Below the pieces are notes generated by a model that did no database searches, had not been told where the DNA came from, and saw only the letters and a program-made list of their open reading frames with translations. A DNA stretch of 64,000 nt, taken from Gammaproteobacteria bacterium. GTDB lineage: Bacteria; Pseudomonadota; Gammaproteobacteria; Pseudomonadales; Azotimanducaceae. The stretch spans positions 32,071 through 96,070 of the forward strand of contig JAPOYI010000031.1 of NCBI GenBank assembly GCA_026706665.1, given 5' to 3'. Below, piece after piece: positions 46,275-57,077 of this stretch (the first letter of the stretch is position 1; each line of letters opens with the position of its first letter). Both the position numbers and the translations under genes were made by a program.

Positions 46275-46817
46275 ATGGGCATGGTGTATTTTCGAGCATG
46301 TTTGGCGCTGCTCATGGTGTGCGCCGCAGTCGCTACGACCGCTGACGATGGGATGGGCCCCAGAGAAGGAGACGATGAGCGGCCTTCCGCCGCCTTTGTC
46401 ACGCCCTCTGTTGTCATGGCCAACATGTTGATGAATGTAGGGGCGTTGACGTTTGGCCCGACGGAGGCAGAAGCTTCGGCATCCGTCGAAACCATTGAAC
46501 CGGGATTCGTGCTACTGACTTCGATTGACCGTTACCTTGAGGACACGATTGAGCGGCGCAATTCGATCACGATAACATCGCCGTGGTCGGATTTTGCCAA
46601 GTTGCACAGAGCGTTGGCAGCCGGCGCCGATGCGGAAGTGGTCCAGGCGTATGTGAACGGCACGTGCGGCGGCGCGGCGGTCAACATCATCTACTGGGGA
46701 CAGGACGGCGACCGAACTGCGGAGAATATCACCGGAAAACTCGGCTACGGTAGTTTCAAGCGGTCCCACGACTCCTCGACGTGCGAAACTGCGTATGTCG
46801 ATGCGCTGGGTCGATAG
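46275..46817 (+). CDS. Hypothetical secreted protein
   Basis: 180 residues. AAAGGAG precedes the ATG, and the N-terminus (MVYFRACLALLMVCAAVATTADD) is a good Sec signal peptide. The mature part is acidic and Ser/Thr-rich with two cysteines (GTCGGAAVNIIYWGQDGDR and SSTCETAYVDALG). I recognise no family. The track start at 46077 lies in IS debris. It lies between the two copies of the segmental duplication, upstream of an exporter, with lower GC than its surroundings. Confidence 0.6.
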   Translation: MGMVYFRACLALLMVCAAVATTADDGMGPREGDDERPSAAFVTPSVVMANMLMNVGALTFGPTEAEASASVETIEPGFVLLTSIDRYLEDTIERRNSITITSPWSDFAKLHRALAAGADAEVVQAYVNGTCGGAAVNIIYWGQDGDRTAENITGKLGYGSFKRSHDSSTCETAYVDALGR

Positions 46818-46826
46818 GGAAGGGCT

Positions 46827-47135
46827 ATGCGGAGACTAAGAATGGCGTGCTTCGCGTCATTGGCAATAGCGGCGACTATCGCAGCCGCTATGTACACTGA
46901 ACGGGTAGAGGTCAGGGGTTATTGGGAGGATGACTGCGACGGGGACAGTTTTTTGATTACCATCACCAAGTACTCTCCCAATCCGGACGAAGCTGAGATA
47001 ACCGTGAGCTATATCGAGCAACAGGTTGCGTGCAATTATCGTTCTGTCAAGAGCTTCAAAATAGTGTCCGGTAGCCTTGCTGATGACACGCAATGCTACC
47101 CGGTTCCTGTGTGCAAAGAATTGCTCGGCTGGTAG
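46827..47135 (+). CDS. Hypothetical small secreted protein
   Basis: 102 residues, ten bases after the previous gene, so probably co-transcribed. The signal-like N-terminus (MACFASLAIAATIAAAMYT) precedes a beta-rich mature region with four cysteines (DDCDGDSF, QQVACNY, DTQCYPVPVCKELLGW), suggesting two disulfides. No family recognised. The antisense ORF 46857..47288 is less convincing. Confidence 0.5.
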   Translation: MRRLRMACFASLAIAATIAAAMYTERVEVRGYWEDDCDGDSFLITITKYSPNPDEAEITVSYIEQQVACNYRSVKSFKIVSGSLADDTQCYPVPVCKELLGW

Positions 47136-47803
47136 CCGTTCGCCGCAACCGGTTTCGTCAATCCTGATTGTCTGCGTGGCGACACGAGGTTGGTCAGTAG
47201 CCGTATCAGCGACCGAACCGTATGGCCCTCCGGCGGCGAGCTGCAGCGCAGCGAGACGCGCTTGCCGCTGCTCCTCCGATGTGGACATTTCCGCCAGTTT
47301 GCCGAGTTCTTGTGGGCGCTACGATGCGTTTCGCAACCAGGCGGTTGACCTCTTCTATTGGAAGAGTCATGGAATTGGATAATCGTCGCTCCAAGCCTCT
47401 TGTGCAGATCGTGATGATCAGCCCCCGAAACGAACACGACGGTAGTCACCAGCTCCAGAATTCCGGCTCGTAGCCTTCAGACCTCCGACGTCAGATGCTA
47501 TGCCTCGCGGTCGCCCGTCGCTCCCATATCGCTGTATATCGAAGAGAAGAGCCAACTGCTCAGCGTCGCCCGCTCGCGCTCGCTTCCGCACGGCGTCGTG
47601 CGGCGGACGCAGATCGTGCGCCGAAGGCGAGTCCAACGCCGCCATCGCCGAGCGCATGGGGCTGAGCAACGTCACCGCCGGAATGGCTTCGAGATGGCTG
47701 GCGTAGACCGAAACCAGCCACTTGTGATGCAAGGTCGGGATCTGCTCCATGCGAGCGCAAGCGTCCTCTATCGAATAAGCGAAGTGGTCGACAAAGAGTG
47801 GTG
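47136..47803. other. Degenerate intergenic region between duplication copies
   Basis: About 670 bp with no convincing intact gene. It contains an IS630-like HTH fragment (47535..47690) and, on the minus strand near 47690-47800, an unassigned protein-like stretch (VDHFAYSIEDACARMEQI). The region appears to be debris of successive insertions and ends where homology to the M23 gene begins. Confidence 0.6.
47535..47690 (+). mobile_element. IS630-type transposase fragment (frameshifted)
   Basis: In one frame IEEKSQLLSVARSRSLPHGVVRRTQIV and, after a one-base shift, AEGESNAAIAERMGLSNVTAG reproduce the N-terminal helix-turn-helix of IS630/ISXO-like transposases. Nothing of the DDE domain remains. 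Confidence 0.6.
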
Positions 47804-48520
47804 ATCTGCTGTCGCGCCAGTCGACCGAACAGGTGCTCGCGGCGGGACGGAAACTCGCGGACATGGAGGCGCGGCTGTTGCGCATGGAAGCGCTCCAGAG
47901 AACGGGTATCCGAGATGAGCCAGGTCGCGGGACTCGGTGAAAGCGAGTTCCGGTTGGACCTCCCCGCGGCGACCGGCGGTCCGGAAGCCAGGCTCGGAGA
48001 CGAAGAGATCGGTGTGGCGGACTACTTCACGAGAATCGACCAGTTGTCGGCGGAACTCCGGATGCGCGAACGCGAAATGGAGGCGCTCGAGTCGATGCTT
48101 GCGCGGGGCAGCTTCAAGAACCAGATCGCGCCCGCGAAAGGGCCGCTGGAAGGGGGCTGGATATCTTCGCGGTACGGCAGGCGCATCGACCCGATCTCGG
48201 GCCAGCCCGCGTGGCACCAGGGCGTCGACTTCACGGGTGGGCCGGGCAGCGACGTCAGGGCCGTGGCCGGGGGTGTCGTCACGTTCGTGGGGAATTCGGG
48301 CGCCTACGGGCAGATGGTCGAGATCGAACACGGCGAAGGCATTTCCACGCGCTACGCGCACCATGAGTCGGTTCAGGTTGAACCCGGCGACATCGTCAAG
48401 AAAGGCCAGGTGATCGCGCGCCTCGGAAGCACCGGACGGTCCACGGGACCCCACGCCCACTTCGAGGTGCTGAAGGACGGCCGCCGTTTCGATCCGGCGG
48501 AGTACCTCGCGCCGCGCTGA
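47804..48520 (+). pseudogene. M23 peptidase, 5'-truncated and frameshifted copy
   Basis: Lacks the membrane helix and start of the intact copy. One extra base (GCGCTCCAGAGAACGG against GCGCTCGGAGAACGG, near 47890) shifts the frame, so the ORF at 47798 begins with non-homologous residues before SQVAGLGESEFR. The whole LytM domain with its zinc ligands (HQGVDFTG, GPHAHFEVLKDG) is still open. An internal ATG at 47917 could in theory give a soluble domain, but it would lack an export signal. Confidence 0.85.
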
Positions 48521-49220
48521 TCCGTAAGGCCGGGGCGGCAAGCGCCCCGTGCAATTTCAGACATCGCTTACCCAAGTACCGGACGGGGTCCGTATGCGCG
48601 GCGCGGCCGCCAGCCTATGGTACTGGCGATGCCAACGTTGTTCCGAAAGGAGGTCCTCGAAGCGCAGCGCCAGCGCCTGCACGGCGATGTCCTGATCGTC
48701 ACGCCGCTGCCCCTCGCTGTGATCACCGGTTGGCTGTTGGTCACCTTGCTGGGTCTTGGCGCCCTGGCCGTGTTCGGAACCTACGCCCGGTCGGAGCGGG
48801 TACAGGGCTATCTCGTGCCATCGGGGGGCCTGGTCAAGGTTGCGCCGGCCCGGGCGGGAGTCCTGCGCGAGGTCCGCGTGCAGGTGCGCGAGGAAGTCGC
48901 GGCGGGGCAGGTGCTCGCCGTGGTCCGAAGCGAGGCGCCGTTGCTCGCAGGCGATACCGCGGCTTCCATCGCCCTCGAGTCCCTGAGAGATCAGGAACGC
49001 CTGCTCGAGGGTCAGATCCGTCTCGAAGGCGACCGGCTGACGCGGGAACGCTCGCGGCTCGAAGCCGAGGGGGACGGACTGGAGGCGCAGATCGCGTCGT
49101 TCGAGGAACAGCGGGAACTGCAGCGCGAGATCACCGAGACGGCGCGCTCGGCGTTTGCAAGAGCGACTGCCCTGCTCGAGGCGGGCTTCGTCTCGGTGGT
49201 TGAGTCGGAGACGCGAAAGC
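47804..49220 (+). repeat. Segmental duplication, copy 2
   Basis: Counterpart of 44040..45456. Homology begins at CTGTCGCGCCAGTC within the coiled-coil region of the M23 gene and, for the duplicated part, ends at GACGCGAAAGC in hlyD, after which the intact hlyD continues. Confidence 0.92.
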
Positions 49221-49867
49221 AGTCCTGGCTGGCCCACCACCTGGAGGAAAAGCGCCAGGCGCAGCGCTTGACGGAACTACGCGCGCGCTTGACGGATTTG
49301 CGCCACCGGCTGGCGATGGTTCCGCCGGAGGTCGCGTTGCGCGTCTCCAGGCTGGAGAGCCAGGCCGCCGACATCAAGCAACGCGAAGCGGAGCTGGAAG
49401 GGCGCAGGGCGTACGTCGTCAAGGCACCGGTCACCGGAACGGTCGCCTCGATCAGGGACACGCCCGGCGCGATCGTCTCGCCGCACCAGCCGCTCGCGTC
49501 CATACTGCCCGCAGGTAGCGAACTCGAGGCGGAACTGTACGTGCCGAGCAGGGCTGCCGGGTTCGTCGCGGCAGGACAGGCGGTCCGGCTGCTGTACGCG
49601 GCGTTTCCTCACCAGCGATTCGGCAGCTACGAGGGCGTGATCCGCCACGTTGCGCCAGCTATCACATCCGTCGCGGAAGCCGACGTTCCATTCAGCCTTG
49701 GCGAGCCGTGCTATCGGGTCGCGGTGCGCCTGGGGTCGCAGTCGGTGATGGCCTTCGGCCACAGTTTCGAACTGCAGCCGGGCATGTTGCTGGAAGGCAA
49801 CATCATCCTCGAGCGGCGTTCGTTCCTCGGCTGGCTGACGGAGCCGTTCCGGGCCGTGCGCCACTGA
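48617..49867 (+). CDS. HlyD-family membrane fusion protein of a peptide exporter
   Basis: 416 residues. N-terminal helix (LPLAVITGWLLVTLLGLGALAVFGTY), first lipoyl half (VQGYLVPSGGLVKVAPARAGVL), long coiled coil (~130-260), second lipoyl half (KAPVTGTVASIRDTPGAIVSPHQPLASILP) and beta barrel (LEAELYVPSRAAGFVAAGQAVRLLYAAFPHQRFGSYEG). The type found with bacteriocin/microcin ABC exporters (CvaA-like). Its stop overlaps the exporter start (TGATG). Met 48629 is an alternative start. Confidence 0.92.
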   Translation: MVLAMPTLFRKEVLEAQRQRLHGDVLIVTPLPLAVITGWLLVTLLGLGALAVFGTYARSERVQGYLVPSGGLVKVAPARAGVLREVRVQVREEVAAGQVLAVVRSEAPLLAGDTAASIALESLRDQERLLEGQIRLEGDRLTRERSRLEAEGDGLEAQIASFEEQRELQREITETARSAFARATALLEAGFVSVVESETRKQSWLAHHLEEKRQAQRLTELRARLTDLRHRLAMVPPEVALRVSRLESQAADIKQREAELEGRRAYVVKAPVTGTVASIRDTPGAIVSPHQPLASILPAGSELEAELYVPSRAAGFVAAGQAVRLLYAAFPHQRFGSYEGVIRHVAPAITSVAEADVPFSLGEPCYRVAVRLGSQSVMAFGHSFELQPGMLLEGNIILERRSFLGWLTEPFRAVRH

Positions 49868-51987
49868 TGTCCGGGGAGAACCTGAAGCACCTCAGCTTCG
49901 GTGCGCGCAGGCTGCCACTCATCCGCCAGAACGAGACGACGGAGTGCGGCCTGGCGTGCCTCGCGATGGTGGCGGGGTTCCACGGGTTCAGGACGGACAT
50001 AGCGGCGCTCAGGAGAAGGTTCCCCACCAGCGTGGCGGGGGTGACGCTGTCCGCGATCATGGAAATGGCGGCCCGGATGGAAATGAACTGCCGGGCGCTC
50101 AAGGTGCCGCTCGAGGACATCCGCAAACTGCAGGTCCCGGCCATCGTTCACTGGGACATGAACCATTTCGTCGTGCTGAAGTCGGCGAGCGCGAACAGGA
50201 TGGTGGTGCACGACCCCGCGGCGGGCGTTCGGCGGTACACCCGGGACACCTTCTCGCGACACTTCACCGGCGTCGCGCTTGAACTTCATCCGACGAAGGG
50301 ATTCGAGAGAAAGGAAGAACGCGCGAGACTTCGACTGAACCACTTGTGGACGCGCATCCGGGGCCTCAGGCGGACGCTGGCACAGGTACTGGTTCTGTCC
50401 GCAATCCTGCAGCTGTTCGTGCTCGTCAGTCCGTTCTACCTGCAACTGACGGTGGACGAGGTGCTGGTGAAGTTCGACGCGGATCTCCTCTGGATACTGG
50501 CATTCGGATTTGGCGGCCTCGCCGTCCTGAACGCCATCGCGGGATTGCTCCGTGGCTACGTGCTGCTCTATTTCGGCAACATGCTGAACTTCCAGATGGT
50601 GTGCAATCTCTTCGCCCACCTGGTCCGGCTGCCCGCGGACTACTTCGAAAAGCGCCATATCGGTGACATCGTCTCCCGTTTCGGTTCGGTGGAACCGATC
50701 CGGTCGCTGTTCACCGAAGGCCTGGTCGCAACGGCAATCGACGGCGTCATGGCAGTGGCCACGCTGGTCATGATGTTCCTGTACAGTCCCGCTTTGGGGT
50801 CGATTGCCCTCGTCGCCCTGGCTCTCTACCTGGTTCTCCGCGTCGCGTCCTATGCGCCGTTACGGGCACGGAGCGAAGACGCCATCGTCTTCCATGCCCG
50901 GGAACAATCGTTCTTCATGGAGACGGTCAGGGGCGTACTCAGCATCAAGCTCTTCGGACGGGAGGAGGACAGGCGGCGCGTGTGGCAGAACCGGTTGGCG
51001 GACGCGGTGAATGCGGACGTGCGCGTGCAGAAGCTCGCCATCTGGTTCGGCCTCGGCAACAGCGCGATCTTCGGCATCGAGCATGTCGTGCTGGTATACG
51101 TCGCTGCGAAGATGACGCTGAACGCGGAGTTCACCGTCGGCATGATCTTCGCGTACATGGCCTACAAGCGCCAGTTCACCGACAAGGCTCTCGCGCTGGT
51201 CGAGCGCCTGATCGAGTTCCGCATGCTCGAGTTGCATCTTTCGCGCATCTCCGACATCGCGTTGGCAGAGACGGAGCCGGCGACGTTGCCGTCAGGCACA
51301 GTTCGCGACGGTGCGGCATTGCGGGGCGGGTTGCGTCTCGAGGCTGTCTCCTATCGCTACGGCGAAGCGCTGCCGGAAGTGTTTCGGGGAGTCGATATCG
51401 ATATCGAGGCGGGCGAGACCATCGCTTTCGTCGGGTCCTCCGGCAGCGGCAAGACCACCCTGATGAAGATCATGCTGGGCCTGTTCGAACCCACGGCTGG
51501 CCGTGTACTGGTCGATGGGCGACCGCTCTCGGAGGTGGGTGTCGGCGAATACCGCCGCCATGTCGGCTCGGTGATGCAGGAGGACGCGTTGTTCGCGGGG
51601 TCCATCGCGGAGAACATCGCCTTCTTCGATTCCGAAATAGACATGGCGGGCGTGGTGCACGCCGCCGAACTGGCCTGCATCCATGGCGGGATCGTCGCAA
51701 AGCCGATGGGCTACGAGACGCTCGTCGGCGACATGGGCTCGGCGCTCTCGGGAGGCGAAAAGCAGCGCATCCTGCTTGCGCGGGCCCTGTACCGGCGGCC
51801 GAAGATTCTCTTCATGGACGAGGGAACGTCGAACCTGGACGTGGCGACGGAGCGCGATGTCAACGCGTCGATCAGGTCACTGGGTGTTACGCGCATCATC
51901 GTGGCCCATCGGCCGGAGACGATTCGAACGGCAGATCGGGTGGCCGCGCTGGTCGATGGCAGGCTCGTGGAAACGGACGCCGCGTGA
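49867..51987 (+). CDS. C39-peptidase-containing ABC exporter (bacteriocin/microcin type)
   Basis: 706 residues. The N-terminal C39 peptidase has its catalytic Cys in [16 protein letters not shown], His in [13 protein letters not shown] and Asp in [10 protein letters not shown]. Six membrane helices follow (~160-430), then an ATPase with [32 protein letters not shown] and [12 protein letters not shown]. Such proteins cut leader peptides after a double glycine and export the product through HlyD and TolC. The track start at 49708 lies inside hlyD. No clear GG-leader substrate gene was found nearby. secA follows after ~45 bp. Confidence 0.94.
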   Translation: MSGENLKHLSFGARRLPLIRQNETTECGLACLAMVAGFHGFRTDIAALRRRFPTSVAGVTLSAIMEMAARMEMNCRALKVPLEDIRKLQVPAIVHWDMNHFVVLKSASANRMVVHDPAAGVRRYTRDTFSRHFTGVALELHPTKGFERKEERARLRLNHLWTRIRGLRRTLAQVLVLSAILQLFVLVSPFYLQLTVDEVLVKFDADLLWILAFGFGGLAVLNAIAGLLRGYVLLYFGNMLNFQMVCNLFAHLVRLPADYFEKRHIGDIVSRFGSVEPIRSLFTEGLVATAIDGVMAVATLVMMFLYSPALGSIALVALALYLVLRVASYAPLRARSEDAIVFHAREQSFFMETVRGVLSIKLFGREEDRRRVWQNRLADAVNADVRVQKLAIWFGLGNSAIFGIEHVVLVYVAAKMTLNAEFTVGMIFAYMAYKRQFTDKALALVERLIEFRMLELHLSRISDIALAETEPATLPSGTVRDGAALRGGLRLEAVSYRYGEALPEVFRGVDIDIEAGETIAFVGSSGSGKTTLMKIMLGLFEPTAGRVLVDGRPLSEVGVGEYRRHVGSVMQEDALFAGSIAENIAFFDSEIDMAGVVHAAELACIHGGIVAKPMGYETLVGDMGSALSGGEKQRILLARALYRRPKILFMDEGTSNLDVATERDVNASIRSLGVTRIIVAHRPETIRTADRVAALVDGRLVETDAA

Positions 51988-52033
51988 TCGGTCCGTTATC
52001 GCGGTAGAATCGGGCCGCACCCTCAAAGGTCGC

Positions 52034-54781
52034 ATGGCGATGGATGGCGGACTCTTCAAGAAGGTCTTCGGTACCAAGAACACGCGCGAGCTGAAGCGCA
52101 TGCAGAGGACCGTGGCCCGGGTCAGTGCCCTCGAGCCGTCGGTCAGGGAACTCTCGGATGCGGACCTGAAGGCCAGGACGGCGGAGTTCAGGAACACGCT
52201 CGAGGCGGGCGCCACCCTTGACTCGCTCATCCCCGAGGTATTCGCGGTGGCGCGCGAGGCATCGCGGCGCGCGCGCGACATGCGCCACTTCGACGTGCAG
52301 ATCATCGGCGGCGTCACGCTGCACGAGGGCCGCATCGCCGAGATGCGCACGGGCGAGGGGAAGACCGTGGTCGCGGTGCTCGCGGCCTATCTCAACGCGC
52401 TCACCGGCAACGGCGTGCACATCGTGACGGTGAACGACTACCTGGCGCGCCGCGACGCCGCCTGGATGGGTCCGATCTACGAGGCCCTCGGCATCACCGT
52501 GGGCGTCATCCAGTCGGGCCAGGATGCGATGTCGAAACGCGAGGCGTACCAGGCCGATGTCACGTATGGCACGAACAACGAGTTCGGCTTCGACTACCTG
52601 CGGGACAACATGGCCTTCAGGCTGGAGGACAAGGTCCAGCGCGGGCTCGACTTCGCCATCGTCGACGAGGTGGACTCGATACTCATCGACGAGGCCCGGA
52701 CTCCCCTCATCATTTCCGGGCCGGCGCAGGAGAGCACCGAACTCTACGTCACGATCAACAGGCTCGCGCCGAGGCTCAAGCAGCAGGAGATGGTGGAATC
52801 CGATCTGCCCGTCCGTTTCGGCGGAGAGGAGGTGGAGGACACCGGCGACTTCTTCATCGACGAGAAGAACCGGCAGGTCGAACTGACCGAGCGGGGACAC
52901 GGTTTCGTCGAGGACGAACTCATCCGCCTCGGCCTGCTCGCGGAAGGGGAGAGCCTCTACGCGCCGGCGCATCTCGGCCTGCTGCACCATGTCCACGCCG
53001 CGCTGAAGGCGCACGCGCTCTTCAAGCGGGACGTGCACTACATGGTTCAGAACGGCGAGATCGTCATCGTCGACGAGCACACCGGGCGCGCGATGCCGGG
53101 AAGGCGCTGGTCGGAAGGCATACACCAGGCGATCGAGGCGAAGGAGGGGCTCAATATCCAGAACGAGTCGCAGACGCTCGCGTCGACGACCTTCCAGAAC
53201 TACTTCCGCCTGTACGGCAAGCTGTCGGGCATGACCGGCACCGCGGACACGGAGGCGTTCGAGTTCCGCCAGATATACGGCCTCGACGTCGTCGTCATCC
53301 CGACCCACGCGCCGATGGTCCGGGATGACCGGAACGATCTCGTCTATCTCACGACCGACGAGAAGTACGACGCCATCGTCGAGGATGTCAACGAGTGCAT
53401 CGAGGAGGGCAGACCGGTGCTTGTCGGCACCACCTCCATCGAGTCCTCGGAGCGCCTGTCGAAGGAGCTTCAGCGGCGCAAGATCCGCCACAGCGTGCTG
53501 AACGCGAAACAACACGAACGGGAGGCGGAAATCGTCGCCCAGGCCGGCCGCGCGGGTGTCGTCACCATCGCCACCAACATGGCGGGCAGGGGCACCGACA
53601 TCGTTCTCGGCGGCAATCTCGAAGTCGAACTCGAAGCCGCGGGGAAAGGCGAGGAAGAGGGCATTCGCGCGAGCTGGCAGGATCGCCACGAGGCCGTAGT
53701 GGGGGCGGGCGGCCTGCACATCATCGGCACCGAGCGGCACGAGTCGAGACGCATCGACAACCAGCTCCGCGGCCGCTCCGGCCGCCAGGGCGATCCGGGC
53801 TCGTCGCGGTTCTACCTGTCGATGGAAGACAACCTCATGCGCATCTTCACCACGGACCGGATGCGGGGCTTCATGCAGAACCTGGGGCTCGAGCGGGGAG
53901 AGGCGATCGAAGCCCGAATGGTGAGCAATTCCATCGAGAAAGCGCAGCGCAAGGTGGAAGGCCGCAACTTCGATATCCGCAAGAACCTGCTTGAGTACGA
54001 CGATGTCGCCAACGACCAGCGCCAGGTGGTCTACCGGCTGCGCAACGACCTCATGGGGACGGCTGATCTGTCCGAGTCCATCCAGGCCATCCGCGATGAC
54101 GTGATCGAGGACCTGATCGATGGCTACGTCCCGCCGCAGAGCATCGAAGACCAGTGGGACATCGAAGGGCTCGAGCAGACCCTCGCCGCCGAGCTGAACT
54201 CCACGCAGCCGATCAGGCGCTGGCTGGATGAAGACGATGCGCTGAGCGAAGAGCCGCTGCGCGAAAAAGTCCGCGAACAGATCAGGAGCGAGTACGAGGA
54301 CAAGGAGCAGCACTGGCGCGCGCAGGGAATCGACATGCGCGTGATCGAAAAGCAGATCATGTTGACGGTGCTCGATCAGAAGTGGAAGGAACACCTCGCG
54401 ACCATGGATCATCTGCGCCAGGGAATTCACCTGCGCGCGTACGCACAGAAGCAGCCTAAACAGGAGTACAAGCGGGAAGCGTTCGAGCTGTTCCAGGAAC
54501 TGCTCGACAACATCAACCGGGATGTCGTGAGGCTGCTCTCGAGGGTTCAGCTCGAGCGCGAAGAGGACGTGGCGGAGATGGAGCGCCGCCGTCGGGAGGA
54601 GCAGGCGCGTCGCATGCGCTTCCAGCACGCCGAGTCCAACGGGCTCGGCGGCGAAGCGGATGGCGAGCCGCTGCGGCGCCGGCCCGAGACGTTCGTTCGG
54701 GAGGAGCGCAAGATCGGGCGAAACGAGCGCTGTCCCTGCGGGTCCGGCAAGAAATACAAGCACTGCCACGGCAGGGCGTGA
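52034..54781 (+). CDS. secA: Protein translocase ATPase SecA
   Basis: 915 residues from the ATG at 52034 (AAAGGT upstream; a TAGAAT -10-like box at 52005). Walker [71 protein letters not shown] and [17 protein letters not shown]. The C-terminal zinc/SecB-binding tail is [17 protein letters not shown]. Drives preproteins through SecYEG. The 1032-aa track ORF begins inside the exporter gene. Confidence 0.98.
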   Translation: MAMDGGLFKKVFGTKNTRELKRMQRTVARVSALEPSVRELSDADLKARTAEFRNTLEAGATLDSLIPEVFAVAREASRRARDMRHFDVQIIGGVTLHEGRIAEMRTGEGKTVVAVLAAYLNALTGNGVHIVTVNDYLARRDAAWMGPIYEALGITVGVIQSGQDAMSKREAYQADVTYGTNNEFGFDYLRDNMAFRLEDKVQRGLDFAIVDEVDSILIDEARTPLIISGPAQESTELYVTINRLAPRLKQQEMVESDLPVRFGGEEVEDTGDFFIDEKNRQVELTERGHGFVEDELIRLGLLAEGESLYAPAHLGLLHHVHAALKAHALFKRDVHYMVQNGEIVIVDEHTGRAMPGRRWSEGIHQAIEAKEGLNIQNESQTLASTTFQNYFRLYGKLSGMTGTADTEAFEFRQIYGLDVVVIPTHAPMVRDDRNDLVYLTTDEKYDAIVEDVNECIEEGRPVLVGTTSIESSERLSKELQRRKIRHSVLNAKQHEREAEIVAQAGRAGVVTIATNMAGRGTDIVLGGNLEVELEAAGKGEEEGIRASWQDRHEAVVGAGGLHIIGTERHESRRIDNQLRGRSGRQGDPGSSRFYLSMEDNLMRIFTTDRMRGFMQNLGLERGEAIEARMVSNSIEKAQRKVEGRNFDIRKNLLEYDDVANDQRQVVYRLRNDLMGTADLSESIQAIRDDVIEDLIDGYVPPQSIEDQWDIEGLEQTLAAELNSTQPIRRWLDEDDALSEEPLREKVREQIRSEYEDKEQHWRAQGIDMRVIEKQIMLTVLDQKWKEHLATMDHLRQGIHLRAYAQKQPKQEYKREAFELFQELLDNINRDVVRLLSRVQLEREEDVAEMERRRREEQARRMRFQHAESNGLGGEADGEPLRRRPETFVREERKIGRNERCPCGSGKKYKHCHGRA

Positions 54782-55980
54782 CCATGGCGGTCAATCTGCC
54801 ACCCGCGGGCGAACTCGGCGCGGTCCCCGGAATCCGTATCGGAACCGCGGCGGCGGGAATCAAGTACCGGGAGCGCGACGACCTCGCCCTGTTTGCCTTC
54901 GGGGAAGGCTCCGCGGTCGGCGGAGTATTCACCCGCAACAGCTTTCGCGCGGCGCCGGTCACCCTGGCGGCCGAGCGTCTCGGCGCCGCCCGGGGGTTCG
55001 TGGTCAACAGCGGCAACGCGAATGCCGCCACCGGGGAACGCGGATTGGCGGACGCGCATTCGAGCTGCGTCCTCGCGGCCGAGGTCCTGGGATGCGACGC
55101 GAACGAGGTATTGCCTTTCTCTACCGGTGTGATCGGCGAGTTCCTGCCGATGGACAGGATGGCCGATGGAATCGGGCGGGCGGGACGAGTGCTTTCCGAA
55201 GACGCCTGGCTCCCCGCCGCGCGGGCCATCATGACAACCGATACGCAACCCAAGGGCGTGTCGGGCCGTTTTGAGATCGGTGGCTCGCACGTTACCGCCA
55301 CGGGGATCGTCAAGGGATCGGGAATGATCCGCCCGGACATGGCGACGCTCCTGGCTTTTCTTGGCACCGACGCATCGCTTTCGGCGGATGCGGTCCAGGC
55401 GTTGGCCCGCGACCTGGGCGATCGAAGTTTCAACCGGTTGACGATCGACGGCGACACATCGACCAACGATTCCTTCGTCGTCGTGGCGACCGGCCGTGCC
55501 GACGTGGGCGACGAGCACTACGACGCGCTGCTCGCGGCGTTCACGCCGCTGGTGGTCGACCTCGCGGAACGCACGGTGCGCGACGGCGAAGGCGCGACGA
55601 AGTTCGTGACCGTGAGCGCGGAGGGCGGGGCATCTTCCGAGGAGTGCCTGCGGGTCGCCTACACGGTCGCGCACTCGCCGCTGGTCAAGACCGCGCTGTT
55701 TGCCGGCGATCCCAACTGGGGCCGATTCTGCATGGCCATCGGCCGCGCCGGCATCGAGGACCTCGACCCGTCGGGCGTCTCACTCCACCTTGACGATGTC
55801 TGCGTGGCCGAGGGCGGCCTGGCGGCCGCGTCCTACACGGAAGAGCAGGGGGCCGCCGTCATGGCGCGCGACGAGTTTACGGTCAGGATCGACCTCGGCC
55901 GCGGCACCTGCGCGGAGACCGTGTGGACCTCCGACCTGTCCTACGAGTACGTCAAGATCAACGCCGAATACAGGACCTGA
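54778..55980 (+). CDS. argJ: Glutamate N-acetyltransferase/amino-acid acetyltransferase ArgJ
   Basis: 400 residues. The autocleavage site is [14 protein letters not shown] (Thr nucleophile of the beta chain); the oxyanion threonines lie in [20 protein letters not shown] and [15 protein letters not shown] are signatures. It recycles the acetyl group from N-acetylornithine to glutamate in arginine synthesis. GTG 54778 overlaps the secA stop (ATG 54784 is an alternative). The secA-argJ order is conserved. Confidence 0.96.
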   Translation: MTMAVNLPPAGELGAVPGIRIGTAAAGIKYRERDDLALFAFGEGSAVGGVFTRNSFRAAPVTLAAERLGAARGFVVNSGNANAATGERGLADAHSSCVLAAEVLGCDANEVLPFSTGVIGEFLPMDRMADGIGRAGRVLSEDAWLPAARAIMTTDTQPKGVSGRFEIGGSHVTATGIVKGSGMIRPDMATLLAFLGTDASLSADAVQALARDLGDRSFNRLTIDGDTSTNDSFVVVATGRADVGDEHYDALLAAFTPLVVDLAERTVRDGEGATKFVTVSAEGGASSEECLRVAYTVAHSPLVKTALFAGDPNWGRFCMAIGRAGIEDLDPSGVSLHLDDVCVAEGGLAAASYTEEQGAAVMARDEFTVRIDLGRGTCAETVWTSDLSYEYVKINAEYRT

Positions 55981-55983
55981 TCA

Positions 55984-56181
55984 TCACTCGCCGTCGACCC
56001 CGTCCGACGGCACGTCATCGAACGACGGGTCGCCCTCGATCCGGTAGCGCTCGTCGGCCCAGCCACCGAAGTCGATCAGTCGGCACCGCTCGGAGCAGAA
56101 CGGACGGAACCTGTTGGCGGGCGACCACTTGACGGGTTTGCGGCACGTGGGGCAGGGCAGGATTCGGACCGGTTCGGACAT
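55984..56181 (-). CDS. yacG: DNA gyrase inhibitor YacG
   Basis: 65 residues, too short to be listed cleanly in the track. Four-cysteine zinc site CPTCRKP and [23 protein letters not shown]. YacG binds GyrB and blocks DNA binding in E. coli. It is convergent with argJ and downstream of pilD; coaE, usually between pilD and yacG, is absent. Confidence 0.93.
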   Translation of the reverse strand: MSEPVRILPCPTCRKPVKWSPANRFRPFCSERCRLIDFGGWADERYRIEGDPSFDDVPSDGVDGE

Positions 56182-56234
56182 TGCTTTGGGACTGCGCGAG
56201 GGATGGGGCCCGCCGGGGCCTTGTGCCGGCGCGT

Positions 56235-57077
56235 TCAGGGTAATGCGATCAGGTGTTCGTGGAACATTAGCGTAACCCAACCCGCCAGGGCGAGGAATGG
56301 TCCGAACGGAATCGGTTGGTCGCGCCGCATGGAGCGGGCGAGGATTGCGACCCCCGCGTAGACCAGGCCAGCCAGGGAAGCCATGAGAACTACGGACGGA
56401 AGCGCCTGCCAGCCGAGCCAGGCGCCAAGCGCCGCCAGCAACTTGAAGTCGCCGTGGCCCATGCCCTCCCGACCGGTCAGGAGCTTGAAACCCCAGTAAA
56501 CGATCCAGAGCGCGAGGTAGCCGATAGCGGCGCCCAATATGGAATCCGCCAGCGAGACATGGCCCGTGGCGAGCGCGGTCAGCACCCCGCACCAGAGCAG
56601 AGGGATCGTGATCTCGTCGGGAAGGAGCTGCGTCCGCATGTCTATGAAGGCCAGCGCGATCAGGCACGACGTGTAGAAGACAAGGGCAGAGGTGAGCCAG
56701 TCGTAGCCGAAGACCTGCACGACGAACAGGCCGCTCGCGGCCATCGCCGCCTCCACCAGGGGGTATTGCATCGAGATCCTCGAGCTGCAATGGGGACATC
56801 GCCCGCGCAGGATCAGCCAACTCAGAATCGGGATGTTGTGCCGTAGCGCTACGGGGCGGTCGCACTCCGGACACCGCGAACCCGGCACCGCGAGGTTGAA
56901 TCGTTCGTCACCGGAGGGAGATTCAGGCGGCATCTCGAGCAGTTCGTGGGCATGCCTTCGCCAATCCCGTTCGAGCATGATCGGCAGTCGATGGATGACG
57001 ACGTTGAGGAAGCTCCCGATCGCGAGAAATACGGCGGCCAGCAGGACCGCAACCACCCAGCCGTGATCCAGCAGCAT
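56235..57077 (-). CDS. pilD: Type IV prepilin peptidase/N-methyltransferase PilD
   Basis: 280 residues, about eight helices. [12 protein letters not shown], the zinc tetracysteine loop CPECDRP and CPHCSS, and catalytic aspartates in [15 protein letters not shown] and [19 protein letters not shown]. It cleaves and N-methylates prepilins at G|F/L-type sites; both pilins beyond pilB carry such sites. Overlaps the pilC stop by one base. Confidence 0.95.
   Translation of the reverse strand: MLLDHGWVVAVLLAAVFLAIGSFLNVVIHRLPIMLERDWRRHAHELLEMPPESPSGDERFNLAVPGSRCPECDRPVALRHNIPILSWLILRGRCPHCSSRISMQYPLVEAAMAASGLFVVQVFGYDWLTSALVFYTSCLIALAFIDMRTQLLPDEITIPLLWCGVLTALATGHVSLADSILGAAIGYLALWIVYWGFKLLTGREGMGHGDFKLLAALGAWLGWQALPSVVLMASLAGLVYAGVAILARSMRRDQPIPFGPFLALAGWVTLMFHEHLIALP

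Noticed and set aside
46857-47288. 143-aa minus-strand ORF antisense to the small secreted protein
   Set aside because: Looks partly protein-like, but has no signal, no ribosome site of note and overlaps the better plus-strand candidate; left open only as an alternative.
51896-54769. 957-aa minus-strand ORF antisense to secA
   Set aside because: Its frame is a GC-skew shadow of secA; no family motifs, and secA on the plus strand is unmistakable.
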